Source: Denitrificimonas caeni (lineage in GTDB: Bacteria; Pseudomonadota; Gammaproteobacteria; Pseudomonadales; Pseudomonadaceae). From it: a stretch of DNA of 64,000 bases. The translations under genes were made by a program, and so were the position numbers. The notes under the pieces are model-generated. The model had not been told where the DNA came from, made no database searches, and saw nothing but the letters and a program-made list of their open reading frames with translations. This document shows positions 39,473-47,628 of the stretch, piece by piece; position 1 is the stretch's first letter, and every line of letters begins with the position of its first letter. The stretch covers positions 291,773 to 355,772 of the forward strand of contig NZ_CAJHOA010000002.1 of assembly GCF_905120345.1 (NCBI RefSeq). Direction: 5' to 3'.

Positions 39473-41155
39473 CTAGAGGGTTGATAAAAAAACTGAAGCA
39501 TCTGCTTGCCACTGGGTAATATCTTGCCGAATGCGTTTCTTATCGAGTTTGCCAACACTGGTCTTGGGTATTTCGGTAACAACTGCTACCTGTACCGGTA
39601 TCGCCCACTTATTTAGTAACCCTTGTTCGACAAAAGGTTTGAGGTGCTCTTTAATGGCGCGCGCATCGAGTTGTTGCTCTGTTTTCAAGACAATCAGAGC
39701 AAAAGGCCGTTCTCCCCACTGCGGATCGGGCACACCAACCACCGCAGCTTCACGCACCGCCGGGTGACGACTGATTAAGTCTTCTAACGCCAAGGATGAC
39801 ACCCACTCCCCACCGGTCTTAATCACATCTTTAATGCGATCACGAATATCAATAAAGCCCATCTCACAGATGGTAGCGACATCGCCGGTATGCATCCAAC
39901 CATGCTCCCACAAGGCTTCTCCTTGCTCAGGCTCTCGGCAGTAGTTTTGCGTTAACCAAGGTGCGCGCAATACCAACTCGCCCTGCTGATCACCATCATG
40001 AGCGAGAAACTGACCCTCTTCATCCATCAAAGCGGCTTCGACCATAGGCACAGCAATACCGGCTTTAATACGGTAAGTGGTTCGTTCATCTTCACTGGCA
40101 GCTTGTAGCTGCTCATTGAGCATCGCGCAAGAAATCAACGGGCAGGTTTCGGACATACCGTATGCGGCGGTCAACTGAATACCTTGAGCAAGGGCAGCAT
40201 CATATAAAGCACGAGGCAAGGCGCTACCACCAATAATCAGCTTCCAACCTTTAAAATCTTTACCTTGCGCCGCTTTTGCACCAAGAATCATTTGCACAAT
40301 GGTGGGCACGCAATGGGAAAAAGTAACCTTTTCACGCTCCCACAACTCAACTAAAAACTCTGGATCATAACGTCCGGGGTAAACTTGTTTGAGCCCCAGC
40401 ATCGTAGCAACATAAGGCATCCCCCACGCATGTACGTGAAACATCGGAGTAATCGGCATATACACATCATTCGTGCCACATAAGCGCACGCTGTCGACAC
40501 TGCCCACAACTGACGCCATGGCTAACGTATGCAGAACCAACTGACGATGGGTGAAATACACACCTTTAGGGTTCCCAGTAGTACCGGTTGTATAAAAAGT
40601 AGTGGCGACAGAATTTTCATCAAACTCGGCAAACGCATAACTGGGCTGCGCTGCCGCCAACAACGCTTCATACTCACCTACCGAGTCAGGCAACTCAACG
40701 CTCTCAGCGTCCTTATCAGCCAACAATAAAGTACGTTCAACAGTCGTTAACGAATTCGCCAACCCTGCATATAGCCCAGCAAACTCGCTATTGACTAGAA
40801 CAAAGCGATCCTCGGCATGATTCATGGTGTAAAGAATTTGCTGCGGCGATAAGCGCACATTAATGGTATGCAATACCGCTCCCAGCATCGGTACGGCAAA
40901 CATGCACTCAAGATAGCGATGACTGTCCCAATCCATCACTGCCACAGTGTCACCGGCCTTAACACCCATCGTTGTCAGAACATTGGCCAAACGCGCCACC
41001 CGCTCAACAAAAGTGGCGTAGCTGTAACGGAGTTGATCACGATAAACAATTTCGCGCTGACTCTCGTAGCGTACGCCGGAGAGTAAAAGGCTTTTAATCA
41101 ATAAAGGGGCAGCATGTGCATTCTTAGCAGAAGGCAAAATACGCGTCTTTAACAT
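39473..41155 (-). CDS. Fatty acyl-CoA ligase (AlkK-like, AMP-forming)
   Basis: Activates fatty acids to acyl-CoA with ATP. It has 560 residues from the ATG at 41155, which has AGGTG upstream. ANL-family motifs: P-loop TTFYTTGTTGNPKGV, AYGMSET (A5), HTGDVA (A7), DRIKDVIKTGGEWVS (A8) and SVGKLDKK near the C-terminus with the catalytic lysine. The N-terminus MLKTRILPSA and LLIKSLLLSG resembles medium-chain AlkK-type ligases. It lies upstream of DUF1302-DUF1329 on the same strand, which suggests but does not prove a shared lipid or hydrocarbon role. Confidence 0.88.
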   Translation of the reverse strand: MLKTRILPSAKNAHAAPLLIKSLLLSGVRYESQREIVYRDQLRYSYATFVERVARLANVLTTMGVKAGDTVAVMDWDSHRYLECMFAVPMLGAVLHTINVRLSPQQILYTMNHAEDRFVLVNSEFAGLYAGLANSLTTVERTLLLADKDAESVELPDSVGEYEALLAAAQPSYAFAEFDENSVATTFYTTGTTGNPKGVYFTHRQLVLHTLAMASVVGSVDSVRLCGTNDVYMPITPMFHVHAWGMPYVATMLGLKQVYPGRYDPEFLVELWEREKVTFSHCVPTIVQMILGAKAAQGKDFKGWKLIIGGSALPRALYDAALAQGIQLTAAYGMSETCPLISCAMLNEQLQAASEDERTTYRIKAGIAVPMVEAALMDEEGQFLAHDGDQQGELVLRAPWLTQNYCREPEQGEALWEHGWMHTGDVATICEMGFIDIRDRIKDVIKTGGEWVSSLALEDLISRHPAVREAAVVGVPDPQWGERPFALIVLKTEQQLDARAIKEHLKPFVEQGLLNKWAIPVQVAVVTEIPKTSVGKLDKKRIRQDITQWQADASVFLSTL

Positions 41156-41280
41156 ATCGACACCTATTGTTATTTTTGGTCTGTGTGACATAGGTTAAGA
41201 CAGCGCAGTGGGCCATGCATCCACCTAAAGGATGAATTTGACCAGCTCGCAAAAAAGACACAGGAAGATCATTCAGCCTT

Positions 41281-41329
41281 TATATACAGCTAAATAATGG
41301 CAGCTGTCATTGAGATTTTAACGTGACAG
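41281..41329 (-). promoter_or_regulatory. Candidate promoter and dyad upstream of the acyl-CoA ligase
   Basis: On the minus strand ATGACA (41305-41310) and TATATA (41281-41286) are 18 bp apart. An inverted repeat with arms CTGTCA (41304-41309) and TGACAG (41324-41329) overlaps the -35, as a repressor site would. Both elements are modest matches. Confidence 0.4.
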
Positions 41330-41341
41330 TAGCAGAACGAG

Positions 41342-42091
41342 TCACTCAGCGAGCCATACCAAGCTAGCAAAGCGACCGGTCACCGGCTGACGGCGATAGG
41401 AGTAAAATCGTGGATCGGTGACTGTGCAAAAACCGCCGCCATATACTGCCGTAACACCACAAGCGGCTAAGCGAAGACGTGCCAACTGATAAATATCAGC
41501 TATCCAGCGGTTATCATTTTCACTCGGAACAAAAGCCTGCGCAGTGATTGGGTTATCGTGCATAAAGGCTGCACGCACTTCGCCACCCACTTCAAAAGCT
41601 GCCACGCCAATCGCGGGTCCCAACCAAGCCATGACCTGCTGCGGTGCAACCTGCATACTTGCTACAGTATTTTCTAAGATACCAGCAGCCAGACTGCGCC
41701 AGCCCGCATGCGCGGCGGCAACACAAGAACCCGCTTGATCAGTCAATAACACTGGTAAACAATCTGCGCTCATAATGCAACAGGCAAGGCCGGCTTCGCG
41801 CGACACACTGGCATCAGCCGTGAGTATACGTCCAGCATCTGCAGCAACCACATGGTCGCCATGCACTTGATTCAACCAAGTGGGCTGACAGCCTAAAGCA
41901 TTCGCTAAATATTGGCGGTTAGCCTGAACCTGTTCAAACGCATCGCCGACATGATCACCCAGGTTAAACGCTGCAAAAGGTTCAGCACTGTTACCGCTAC
42001 TACGGGTGGTCACACAGGCCTGCACATGCTGCGGTGCAGGCCAATCTGGGGTCAGCCAATCAAACGGCCGTGTCACAGACGTCTCACTCAC
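41342..42091 (-). CDS. pgeF: PgeF (YfiH), peptidoglycan editing factor
   Basis: Laccase-domain protein (DUF152) that in E. coli removes faulty L-Ser-containing muropeptide precursors; relatives are copper or zinc polyphenol oxidases. It has 249 residues with the metal-binding motifs NQVHGDHV, SADCLPVLL and AAAHAGWRSLAAG, plus the C-terminal YSYRRQPVTGR. The GTG start overlaps the rluD stop (GTGA). The rluD-pgeF order is widely conserved. Confidence 0.94.
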   Translation of the reverse strand: MSETSVTRPFDWLTPDWPAPQHVQACVTTRSSGNSAEPFAAFNLGDHVGDAFEQVQANRQYLANALGCQPTWLNQVHGDHVVAADAGRILTADASVSREAGLACCIMSADCLPVLLTDQAGSCVAAAHAGWRSLAAGILENTVASMQVAPQQVMAWLGPAIGVAAFEVGGEVRAAFMHDNPITAQAFVPSENDNRWIADIYQLARLRLAACGVTAVYGGGFCTVTDPRFYSYRRQPVTGRFASLVWLAE

Positions 42092-43068
42092 CCAACAAAC
42101 GCTTCACGATCTTGGCGCAACAAGCTCAGCAGCCAAGTAAAGTCGTCTGGCAGTGGCGCCTCCCATTTCATTCGTTTGCCGGTGATGGGATGATCCAACT
42201 CCAAGAAACGGGCATGCAACGCTTGCCGAGGAAACGTTTTTAACGTTTCTAGCAAAGTCGGGTTAATGGCCGGCGGGATACGAAAACGTCCACCATAAGC
42301 AGGATCACCTACCAGTGGAAAACCCACGTGGGTCATGTGCACCCGAATTTGGTGAGTGCGTCCAGTTTCCAGCATCACGCGCGTATGCGTATGCGACCGA
42401 AAACGTTCTAAGACACGATAATGACTGACCGCAGGCTTTCCACTATCAATCACTGCCATACGCTGACGCTGCTGGCCATGACGACCAATCGGCGCATCAA
42501 TCGTAGCGCCTGAAGTAATCACACCAACCACAATCGCTTCATAGGTACGACCCACTGAACGAGCTTGCATTTGATCAACTAGGCTGGTGTGCGCCACTAG
42601 TGTTTTGGCAACCACCATTAAGCCGGTTGTATCTTTATCTAAGCGGTGCACAATACCTGCACGCGGCACTTCAATCAGGCCAGGCACATGGAAAAGCAAT
42701 GCATTTAACAAAGTACCATCGGGATGCCCTGCAGCAGGATGCACCACGAGGCCAGCGGGCTTATTTAAAATCAGAATATATTCGTCTTCATAAACAATAT
42801 TTAGAGGAATATCTTGAGCAAGCCACTCACCTTGCGCTTCGCGTTCGGCCGTTAATGCCAGCTCTGAGCCGCTATAAACAGTGTCGCGTGGTCGTATAAC
42901 TTGGCCATCAACGGTTAGGCGGTTTTCCTTAATCCAGTTAGTCAAGCGTGAACGGGAATGCTCCGGGAACAACTGCGCAGCAACCTGATCTAAGCGTTGA
43001 CCACCCAATTCCACTGGAACCTTGGCGTATAATTTAATTGTTTCGGTCGTATTTGTTGGCATACTCAT
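42088..43068 (-). CDS. rluD: RluD, 23S rRNA pseudouridine synthase
   Basis: Makes pseudouridines 1911, 1915 and 1917 of helix 69 in 23S rRNA. It has 326 residues from the ATG at 43068, with a second ATG two codons later. An S4 RNA-binding domain (QRLDQVAAQLFPEHSRSRLTNWI) precedes the catalytic HRLDKDTTGLMVV motif; GRTHQIRVHM follows. It overlaps pgeF by 4 bp and is divergent from bamD, the standard pseudomonad arrangement. Confidence 0.96.
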   Translation of the reverse strand: MSMPTNTTETIKLYAKVPVELGGQRLDQVAAQLFPEHSRSRLTNWIKENRLTVDGQVIRPRDTVYSGSELALTAEREAQGEWLAQDIPLNIVYEDEYILILNKPAGLVVHPAAGHPDGTLLNALLFHVPGLIEVPRAGIVHRLDKDTTGLMVVAKTLVAHTSLVDQMQARSVGRTYEAIVVGVITSGATIDAPIGRHGQQRQRMAVIDSGKPAVSHYRVLERFRSHTHTRVMLETGRTHQIRVHMTHVGFPLVGDPAYGGRFRIPPAINPTLLETLKTFPRQALHARFLELDHPITGKRMKWEAPLPDDFTWLLSLLRQDREAFVG

Positions 43069-43131
43069 CAACAGAGAATGCGTAGGCTTTGGTTTCAAGC
43101 GCACGCTTGTGGTTAAATACAGCATTATTTG

Positions 43132-43151
43132 CCCTGAATCGTGATTCAGGG
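43132..43151. promoter_or_regulatory. 20-bp near-perfect palindrome between rluD and bamD
   Basis: CCCTGAATC and its exact complement GATTCAGGG flank a 2-nt centre. The site lies midway in the divergent promoter region and just upstream of a TATAAC that could be the bamD -10. It looks like an operator for a dimeric regulator; a hairpin in the rluD leader is also possible. Confidence 0.6.
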
Positions 43152-43212
43152 TGTTCACTATAACAGGACGGCTCACTGCAAGTCAGCCGACCGTTTACCG
43201 GCGTACTCAATC

Positions 43213-44196
43213 ATGCATCTAAGGCACCTGCTATTTATCGCTCTTTTTACCTTATTAGGCGCCTGTGCGTCCAAGCAAATCGATGCGAATTTAAGTGAAA
43301 CCGAGCTCTATCAACAAGCACAAACGGATCTTGACAAAAAAGGCTATTCAGCAGCCATCACCAAACTCAAAGCGCTGGAATCGCGCTATCCTTTTGGTCG
43401 TTACGCGGAGCAAGCACAATTAGAGTTGATTTACGCTTATTACAAAAACATGGAATCTGAAGCAGTTCGTGCCTCTGCTGATCGTTTTATTCGCCTGCAT
43501 CCACAGCATAGTAATGTCGACTACGCCTATTACATGAAAGGTATCGCATCCTTTGATCAGGACCGTGGCTTACTGGCGCGCTTCTTACCGCTGGATATGT
43601 CACAACGTGATCCTGGCGCTGCACGTGACTCCTATAATGAGTTTGCACAGCTGACCAATCGTTACCCAAATAGCCGTTACGCACCCGATGCAAAACAGCG
43701 CATGATTTATTTGCGCAACTTATTGGCCGCTTATGAAGTACACGTTGCCCACTATTACCTGAAGCGCCAGTCCTATGTCGCAGCATTAAACCGTGGGCGC
43801 TATATCGTAGAAAACTTTCAAGAAACACCAGCGGTGGGTGATGGTTTAGCGATTATGACTGAAGCCTATCAGCATCTGACTCTGCCAGAGCTAGCGCAAA
43901 CCAGTCTAGAAACCTTACAGCTGAACTACCCTGAGCACCCAAGCTTGGCAAGCGGTACATTTAAGCCTCGTGAAAAAGATATTGAAAACCGTTCATGGCT
44001 GAGCACAGCAACATTAGGCTTTATCGGTAACAACGAAGATTTACGTCCACAGCAGACACAAGCCAGCAAAGATGTCATCAGTCAGTATGAAAATGCGGCC
44101 GAAGAAATACCTGACAGCGTCCGTGCGGCAATTGATAACGAGCAGCCTAAACGCAGCTGGCTCAACCGTTTAACCTTTGGCTTATTCGGTAAATAG
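43213..44196 (+). CDS. bamD: BamD, outer-membrane assembly lipoprotein
   Basis: Essential lipoprotein of the BAM complex that folds outer-membrane proteins. It has 327 residues. The signal peptide ends in lipobox LGAC with the lipidated C18. TPR-type helical repeats follow ([40 protein letters not shown], shown here as continuous TPR 1-2). The C-terminal extension after about residue 245 is longer than in E. coli BamD (245 residues) and ends in basic [15 protein letters not shown]; pseudomonad BamD is also long. Confidence 0.95.
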   Translation: MHLRHLLFIALFTLLGACASKQIDANLSETELYQQAQTDLDKKGYSAAITKLKALESRYPFGRYAEQAQLELIYAYYKNMESEAVRASADRFIRLHPQHSNVDYAYYMKGIASFDQDRGLLARFLPLDMSQRDPGAARDSYNEFAQLTNRYPNSRYAPDAKQRMIYLRNLLAAYEVHVAHYYLKRQSYVAALNRGRYIVENFQETPAVGDGLAIMTEAYQHLTLPELAQTSLETLQLNYPEHPSLASGTFKPREKDIENRSWLSTATLGFIGNNEDLRPQQTQASKDVISQYENAAEEIPDSVRAAIDNEQPKRSWLNRLTFGLFGK

Positions 44197-44219
44197 TTTA
44201 AAACAGCGCCGCGTAAATT

Positions 44220-44247
44220 AAAAAAGAAGGCTAAAGCCTTCTTTTTT
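44220..44247. terminator. Bidirectional terminator between bamD and glutathione peroxidase
   Basis: A-run, stem AAGAAGGCT/AGCCTTCTT and T-run make an intrinsic terminator that works in both directions, between convergent bamD and the peroxidase gene. Confidence 0.9.
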
Positions 44248-44278
44248 AATATGTACCTACAACCAATACTTAATCACT

Positions 44279-44764
44279 CTATACAGCCAAAGCCTCATCA
44301 ATAGCTTTCAGCAACTGCGGATCATTAGGCTCTGTGCGCGGAGAAAAACGCGCCAATACACGTCCTTGCCCATCAACTAAAAACTTTTCAAAATTCCACG
44401 TAATCTCGCCAGGAAACTCAGCACCTTCGCCTGCCAGTAAACGGTATAAAGGGTGATTCGTTGAGCCATTCACATCCAACTTTTCTGTTAACGGAAAAGT
44501 CACACCAAAGCGCTCCGTACAAAACGTTTGAATCTCGGCTGCGTTACCCGGCTCTTGCTTACCGAACTGATTGCAGGGTACGCCTAATACACTGAAGCCG
44601 TGCGCTTGGTACTGCTCATACAGTGCTTGTAAAGCAATGTACTGCTGGGTTAGTCCGCACTCGGAGGCTACGTTCACCACTAACAACAAACGTCCTTTAA
44701 ACTGTTCCAATGGCAACTCGGTACCATCCAGTGCAGTGAGAGTTAAAGCATGAAAAGCACTCAT
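44279..44764 (-). CDS. Glutathione peroxidase-family thiol peroxidase
   Basis: Reduces hydroperoxides; bacterial enzymes of this type often use thioredoxin. It has 161 residues. The peroxidatic Cys is C36 (VNVASECGLTQQY), the partners are Q66 (CNQFGKQEPG) and the WNFEKFLV tryptophan, and a likely resolving Cys lies in GVPCNQ or FCTERFG. GAGGG precedes the ATG at 44764; an upstream ATG at 44806 is less likely. Confidence 0.92.
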   Translation of the reverse strand: MSAFHALTLTALDGTELPLEQFKGRLLLVVNVASECGLTQQYIALQALYEQYQAHGFSVLGVPCNQFGKQEPGNAAEIQTFCTERFGVTFPLTEKLDVNGSTNHPLYRLLAGEGAEFPGEITWNFEKFLVDGQGRVLARFSPRTEPNDPQLLKAIDEALAV

Positions 44765-44886
44765 TATACGCCCTCTATTTAGCTTGCTAGAATTCCTAGA
44801 CAGCAAGTATCGCAGAGTCTTGCAGCTTATTCATCTTAGTAATAATACAGACTACTCGGGTACAAGCAGTGCTTGCTTCGCACATA

Positions 44887-44919
44887 CAAAAAAGGAGCAA
44901 TCTAAGCAGATGCTCCTTT
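44887..44919 (-). terminator. Minus-strand intrinsic terminator without an obvious gene
   Basis: Perfect 9-bp stem AAAGGAGCA/TGCTCCTTT (44891-44919) with an 11-nt loop. On the minus strand it is followed by TTTTTTTG, a normal terminator tail. The only minus-strand frame that would end here is the small one at 44963-45184, so this suggests a small transcript from that interval. Confidence 0.75.
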
Positions 44920-44962
44920 AATGCGCCCTGATCAACAGTTGTGCTGTCGGCTCAATCGATAG

Positions 44963-45184
44963 TCAGATAAGACCATCGCGCTTGTGTGAAAAACATGGGG
45001 TAAATGTTTTTACAGACTCAATCTCGGTAAAAATTGAGTCAATGGGCATAGACTCTATACAAGCTGCGAACTGGTCTTTAGTGTACACAATAGATTGCAG
45101 AGAATAATTGCGCATTTCGCTTAAAAACAAAAAAATACACAAAATAATCGCGCTAAAACTAATTATATGGCAATAAAAAACCAT
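44963..45184 (-). CDS. Doubtful small ORF ahead of an intrinsic terminator
   Basis: Reads 73 residues from the ATG at 45184, with a hydrophobic start (CHIISFSAIILCIFLFLS) that may only reflect AT-rich DNA, or 50 residues from M24 at 45115. No good ribosome site is visible: GAGGG abuts the first ATG. A minus-strand TATAAT lies between the two starts and a terminator follows 43 bp past the stop. I recognise no family. It could be an sRNA instead of a protein, or nothing. Confidence 0.25.
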   Translation of the reverse strand: MVFYCHIISFSAIILCIFLFLSEMRNYSLQSIVYTKDQFAACIESMPIDSIFTEIESVKTFTPCFSHKRDGLI

Positions 45185-45228
45185 ACCCTCTATATTACAA
45201 GCAATCCAAACAACAAAAAGAGACTCTC

Positions 45229-45708
45229 ATGGACAAACTTGACCGCTACGACCTGCGTATTCTGCAAGAACTACAGCAAGACGCACACCTGTCCAATCAA
45301 GACCTGGCCGAGCGTATAGGCCTATCCGCTTCACCGTGCTCAAGACGGGTGAAAACACTAGAAGATGAAGGCTATATTCTAAAACACGTTGCCTTACTCG
45401 ATCGTAAAAAACTGGGCTTGACCTTAACCGCTTACGTTTTGATCGGTATGGATCGGCATACGCCAGAGCGCTTTGAGAACTTTCAAGCACACATTTGCCA
45501 GTGGCCTGAAGTGCTTGAGTGCAGCTTAATTACCGGTATGGATGCCGACTATCAACTGAAAGTGATAGTTCCAGATATGGACCACTATCAAAAATTTCTA
45601 CTTGAAAAGCTGACGCGCGTCGACGGAGTGACCAGCGTACGCTCAAGCTTTGTGCTTAATCATGTACAGCTATCAACGGCGTTACCTTTGAGCCATTTGC
45701 AATGTTAA
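45229..45708 (+). CDS. Lrp/AsnC-family transcriptional regulator
   Basis: Feast/famine regulator of 159 residues. The N-terminal helix-turn-helix (LDRYDLRILQELQQDAHLSNQDLAERIGLS) is followed by a RAM ligand-binding domain of about residues 70-150 (VLIGMDRHTPERF, CSLITGMDADYQLKVIV, TRVDGVTSVRSSFVLN). The size and the DRKKLGLTL linker resemble BkdR/LysM-type pseudomonad regulators, but the effector cannot be read. No target gene lies on the opposite strand except the doubtful small frame. AGAGACT precedes the ATG. Confidence 0.92.
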   Translation: MDKLDRYDLRILQELQQDAHLSNQDLAERIGLSASPCSRRVKTLEDEGYILKHVALLDRKKLGLTLTAYVLIGMDRHTPERFENFQAHICQWPEVLECSLITGMDADYQLKVIVPDMDHYQKFLLEKLTRVDGVTSVRSSFVLNHVQLSTALPLSHLQC

Positions 45709-45936
45709 TACAATCGAAAAAATGCTTTAGCATACAGCGCTGACATTATAAATTTCATGTAACAAGCGCCACAGCTACTTATATTGTCTTTTTTCTGGCA
45801 TATACTATGAATACCTTGCCTTGGATCAATAAGATAACGCGACTGACCTGATCCATACGCTTGATACATTCACCATGCAGAGCAAACGAGCAGCCATTAA
45901 AAAACCCAACACTCTGTAATATCAGGAGGAAAGACC

Positions 45937-46137
45937 ATGGAAACTGAAGTATTTGAAGACTTAATGATGACTGTCTTAGTGGGTGGTTTGATCTTATTTA
46001 TGGCTTTTATTGTTTGGGATTTAGCCAAAAAATCTAAAGCCGGTCGTTACGGCACTGCAGTATTATTTTTTGCTTTGGGCTTGGGTGTTCTCGGTTTCGT
46101 TATCAAAAGCATCGTCATTGCCGTAAAAGGTTTATAG
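45937..46137 (+). CDS. DUF2788 small membrane protein
   Basis: Sixty-six residues with two hydrophobic segments (about 11-28 and 40-62) separated by KKSKAGRYG. It belongs to the DUF2788 family of pseudomonads and relatives, function unknown. AGGAGG with good spacing marks the ATG. It stands alone with a leader of more than 100 bp; I see no convincing promoter. Confidence 0.85.
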   Translation: METEVFEDLMMTVLVGGLILFMAFIVWDLAKKSKAGRYGTAVLFFALGLGVLGFVIKSIVIAVKGL

Positions 46138-46268
46138 ACATTTAACACTACAAGCCTTCACACCCAGCAACACAATCTCTATCTTTCAACGGTCACCCGA
46201 TAGGCATTGAGAACAACCAAGCAGATCACCCTGCAAAGTCAATTTGCTGGCAACGATAAACGTTGCTA

Positions 46269-46922
46269 CTAAGCCAAAGTACTTGGCAGCTCCAGCCTGC
46301 GCCACTGGCCATTGGGCAGATCAGCTAAACGCCACTCACCTATTTGTACGCGCACTAGACGCAAGGTCGGCAAGCCTACCGCAGCAGTCATCCGCCGTAC
46401 TTGGCGGTTACGCCCTTCATAAATGGTCAACTGCAGCCAAGCAGTGGGGATATTCTTACGCTCGCGCACCGGCGGATTACGCTCCCATAATTCAGGCTCA
46501 GCGATGCGCTCAACCAACGCTGTTGCAGTTAAACCATCCTTTAACTCAACACCGTCACGTAAGCGTTGTAACTGTTCACTCTGAGGCTCGCCCTCAACTT
46601 GCACCCAATACACTTTACTCAGTTTATATTTTGGATCAGCTATTCGCGCCTGCAAGCGACCACTATTGGTTAGCAATACCAAACCTTCACTGTCGCGATC
46701 TAAACGACCGGCAGGATAAACATCAGCAACAGACACATAGTCTTTCAACGTTGCTCGCCCCTGTTCGTCAGTAAACTGAGTTAAGACATCATAGGGCTTG
46801 TTTAACATCAATAAGCAAGGTTCGTGGGGCTCAATTGCTTGCCGCCGTGCAGAGGGCCGTACCTGACGCGGATTGGCTGTGCTTGCACCGGGTCTAGCGC
46901 GCGCTTTCATTGGTTTTTTCAT
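46269..46922 (-). CDS. rluE: RluE-type 23S rRNA pseudouridine synthase
   Basis: RsuA-family synthase of 217 residues, the length of E. coli RluE, which modifies U2457 of 23S rRNA. There is no S4 domain; a basic N-terminal tail precedes [14 protein letters not shown], the catalytic [13 protein letters not shown] motif and [23 protein letters not shown]. It starts 8 nt after the flavodoxin stop and is probably in the same operon. Confidence 0.9.
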   Translation of the reverse strand: MKKPMKARARPGASTANPRQVRPSARRQAIEPHEPCLLMLNKPYDVLTQFTDEQGRATLKDYVSVADVYPAGRLDRDSEGLVLLTNSGRLQARIADPKYKLSKVYWVQVEGEPQSEQLQRLRDGVELKDGLTATALVERIAEPELWERNPPVRERKNIPTAWLQLTIYEGRNRQVRRMTAAVGLPTLRLVRVQIGEWRLADLPNGQWRRLELPSTLA

Positions 46923-46930
46923 GGGGCACC

Positions 46931-47386
46931 CTACACTGTTAGGCTGGCAGCAAACTCAGCCAACCAAGGCTCAGCATCGCGTTCTGGGTTAACAGTTTCA
47001 CTGGCATCCAAACGCAGCATGTCTTGCAACTCAACTACACCAAGCTCTGCATACAGCTCACGTATCATTTCGCCACCGGCGCAAAAATCCTCACCGTAAC
47101 AGGCATCACCCAAAGCGATGACCCCCGCGAGTAAACCATGCCATTGCTGCGGCGGTTGCTCACGCAAAGCATGTACCAAGGGTTGTAAGGTTTCAGGTAA
47201 TTCGCCCATCCCAGTGGTGGAGGTGACAAACAAGAGCACATCAGCGTCTAGAGCTAACAATTCAGAATAAGACACACGGGTTTTATAAGTGACATCCAAC
47301 CCTGCTTCAGCCAATATTTGCGCGGCATGGTGTGCTACCTCCTCTGCTGCGCCAAACACTGTGCCAGAAATAATCACCACGTTCAT
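46931..47386 (-). CDS. MioC-like flavodoxin
   Basis: FMN-binding short-chain flavodoxin, about 151 residues. The phosphate loop is [12 protein letters not shown], then the flavin-contact segments [14 protein letters not shown] and [15 protein letters not shown]. The start is unclear: ATGs at 47386, 47392 and 47410 are in frame and none has a strong ribosome site. I use 47386 because [12 protein letters not shown] fits the family. In E. coli MioC supports biotin synthase. The upstream region carries a Fur-like box and a tandem repeat. Confidence 0.87.
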   Translation of the reverse strand: MNVVIISGTVFGAAEEVAHHAAQILAEAGLDVTYKTRVSYSELLALDADVLLFVTSTTGMGELPETLQPLVHALREQPPQQWHGLLAGVIALGDACYGEDFCAGGEMIRELYAELGVVELQDMLRLDASETVNPERDAEPWLAEFAASLTV

Positions 47387-47414
47387 TGTCATGCTGTGCA
47401 ACCGCCTCATCAGT

Positions 47415-47449
47415 TAAGTCAGGTAAGTCAGGTAAGTCAGGTAAGTCAT
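47415..47449. repeat. 9-bp tandem repeat upstream of the flavodoxin gene
   Basis: Unit TAAGTCAGG repeated three times exactly (47415-47441), plus a fourth copy that matches for seven bases (47442-47449). It lies directly 5' of the flavodoxin start region. A 9-bp unit would change spacing without shifting a reading frame. Confidence 0.9.
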
Positions 47450-47460
47450 ATCTAAACAAC

Positions 47461-47479
47461 TCAAATGATTCTCATCATA
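47461..47479. promoter_or_regulatory. Fur-like box between flavodoxin and folM
   Basis: TCAAATGATTCTCATCATA matches about 12 of 19 positions of the Fur consensus GATAATGATAATCATTATC, with the core ATGAT...TCAT half-sites. Iron control of a flavodoxin would make sense, but the match is moderate. Confidence 0.45.
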
Positions 47480-47515
47480 ACAAGAAACCAAAAAACTGTA
47501 ACAAAAGCTATTCAC

Positions 47516-47550
47516 CTAGAGTTTGTAGGTTGTACAAAGTTTAACTCTAG
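47516..47550. promoter_or_regulatory. Inverted repeat at the folM promoter region
   Basis: CTAGAGTT (47516-47523) and AACTCTAG (47543-47550) are exact 8-bp arms 19 nt apart. TTGTAC lies between them and TATAAC directly follows, so the arms would flank a promoter-like region for the folM operon. Spacing between these hexamers is only 15 bp, so the promoter call is weak. Confidence 0.4.
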
Positions 47551-47628
47551 TATAACTTTATCGACTTCAAAGACAGCGCTGTTGATCGTCAATATTACCC
47601 TGCCAATTGCTGAGGATAAGGCTAACGT

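Larger units (their letters stand above)
44765..45228. other. 464-bp gap upstream of the Lrp-type regulator
   Basis: AT-rich between the peroxidase gene and the Lrp gene. It holds the peroxidase promoter region, a minus-strand terminator hairpin (44887-44919) and one doubtful small minus-strand frame (44963-45184). I see no tRNA or known RNA in it. Confidence 0.5.

Noticed and set aside
45826..45870. GGATCA...TGATCC half-sites upstream of DUF2788 as an Anr/FNR box.
   Set aside because: Spacing is about 20 nt and the TTGAT-N4-ATCAA pattern is not met.
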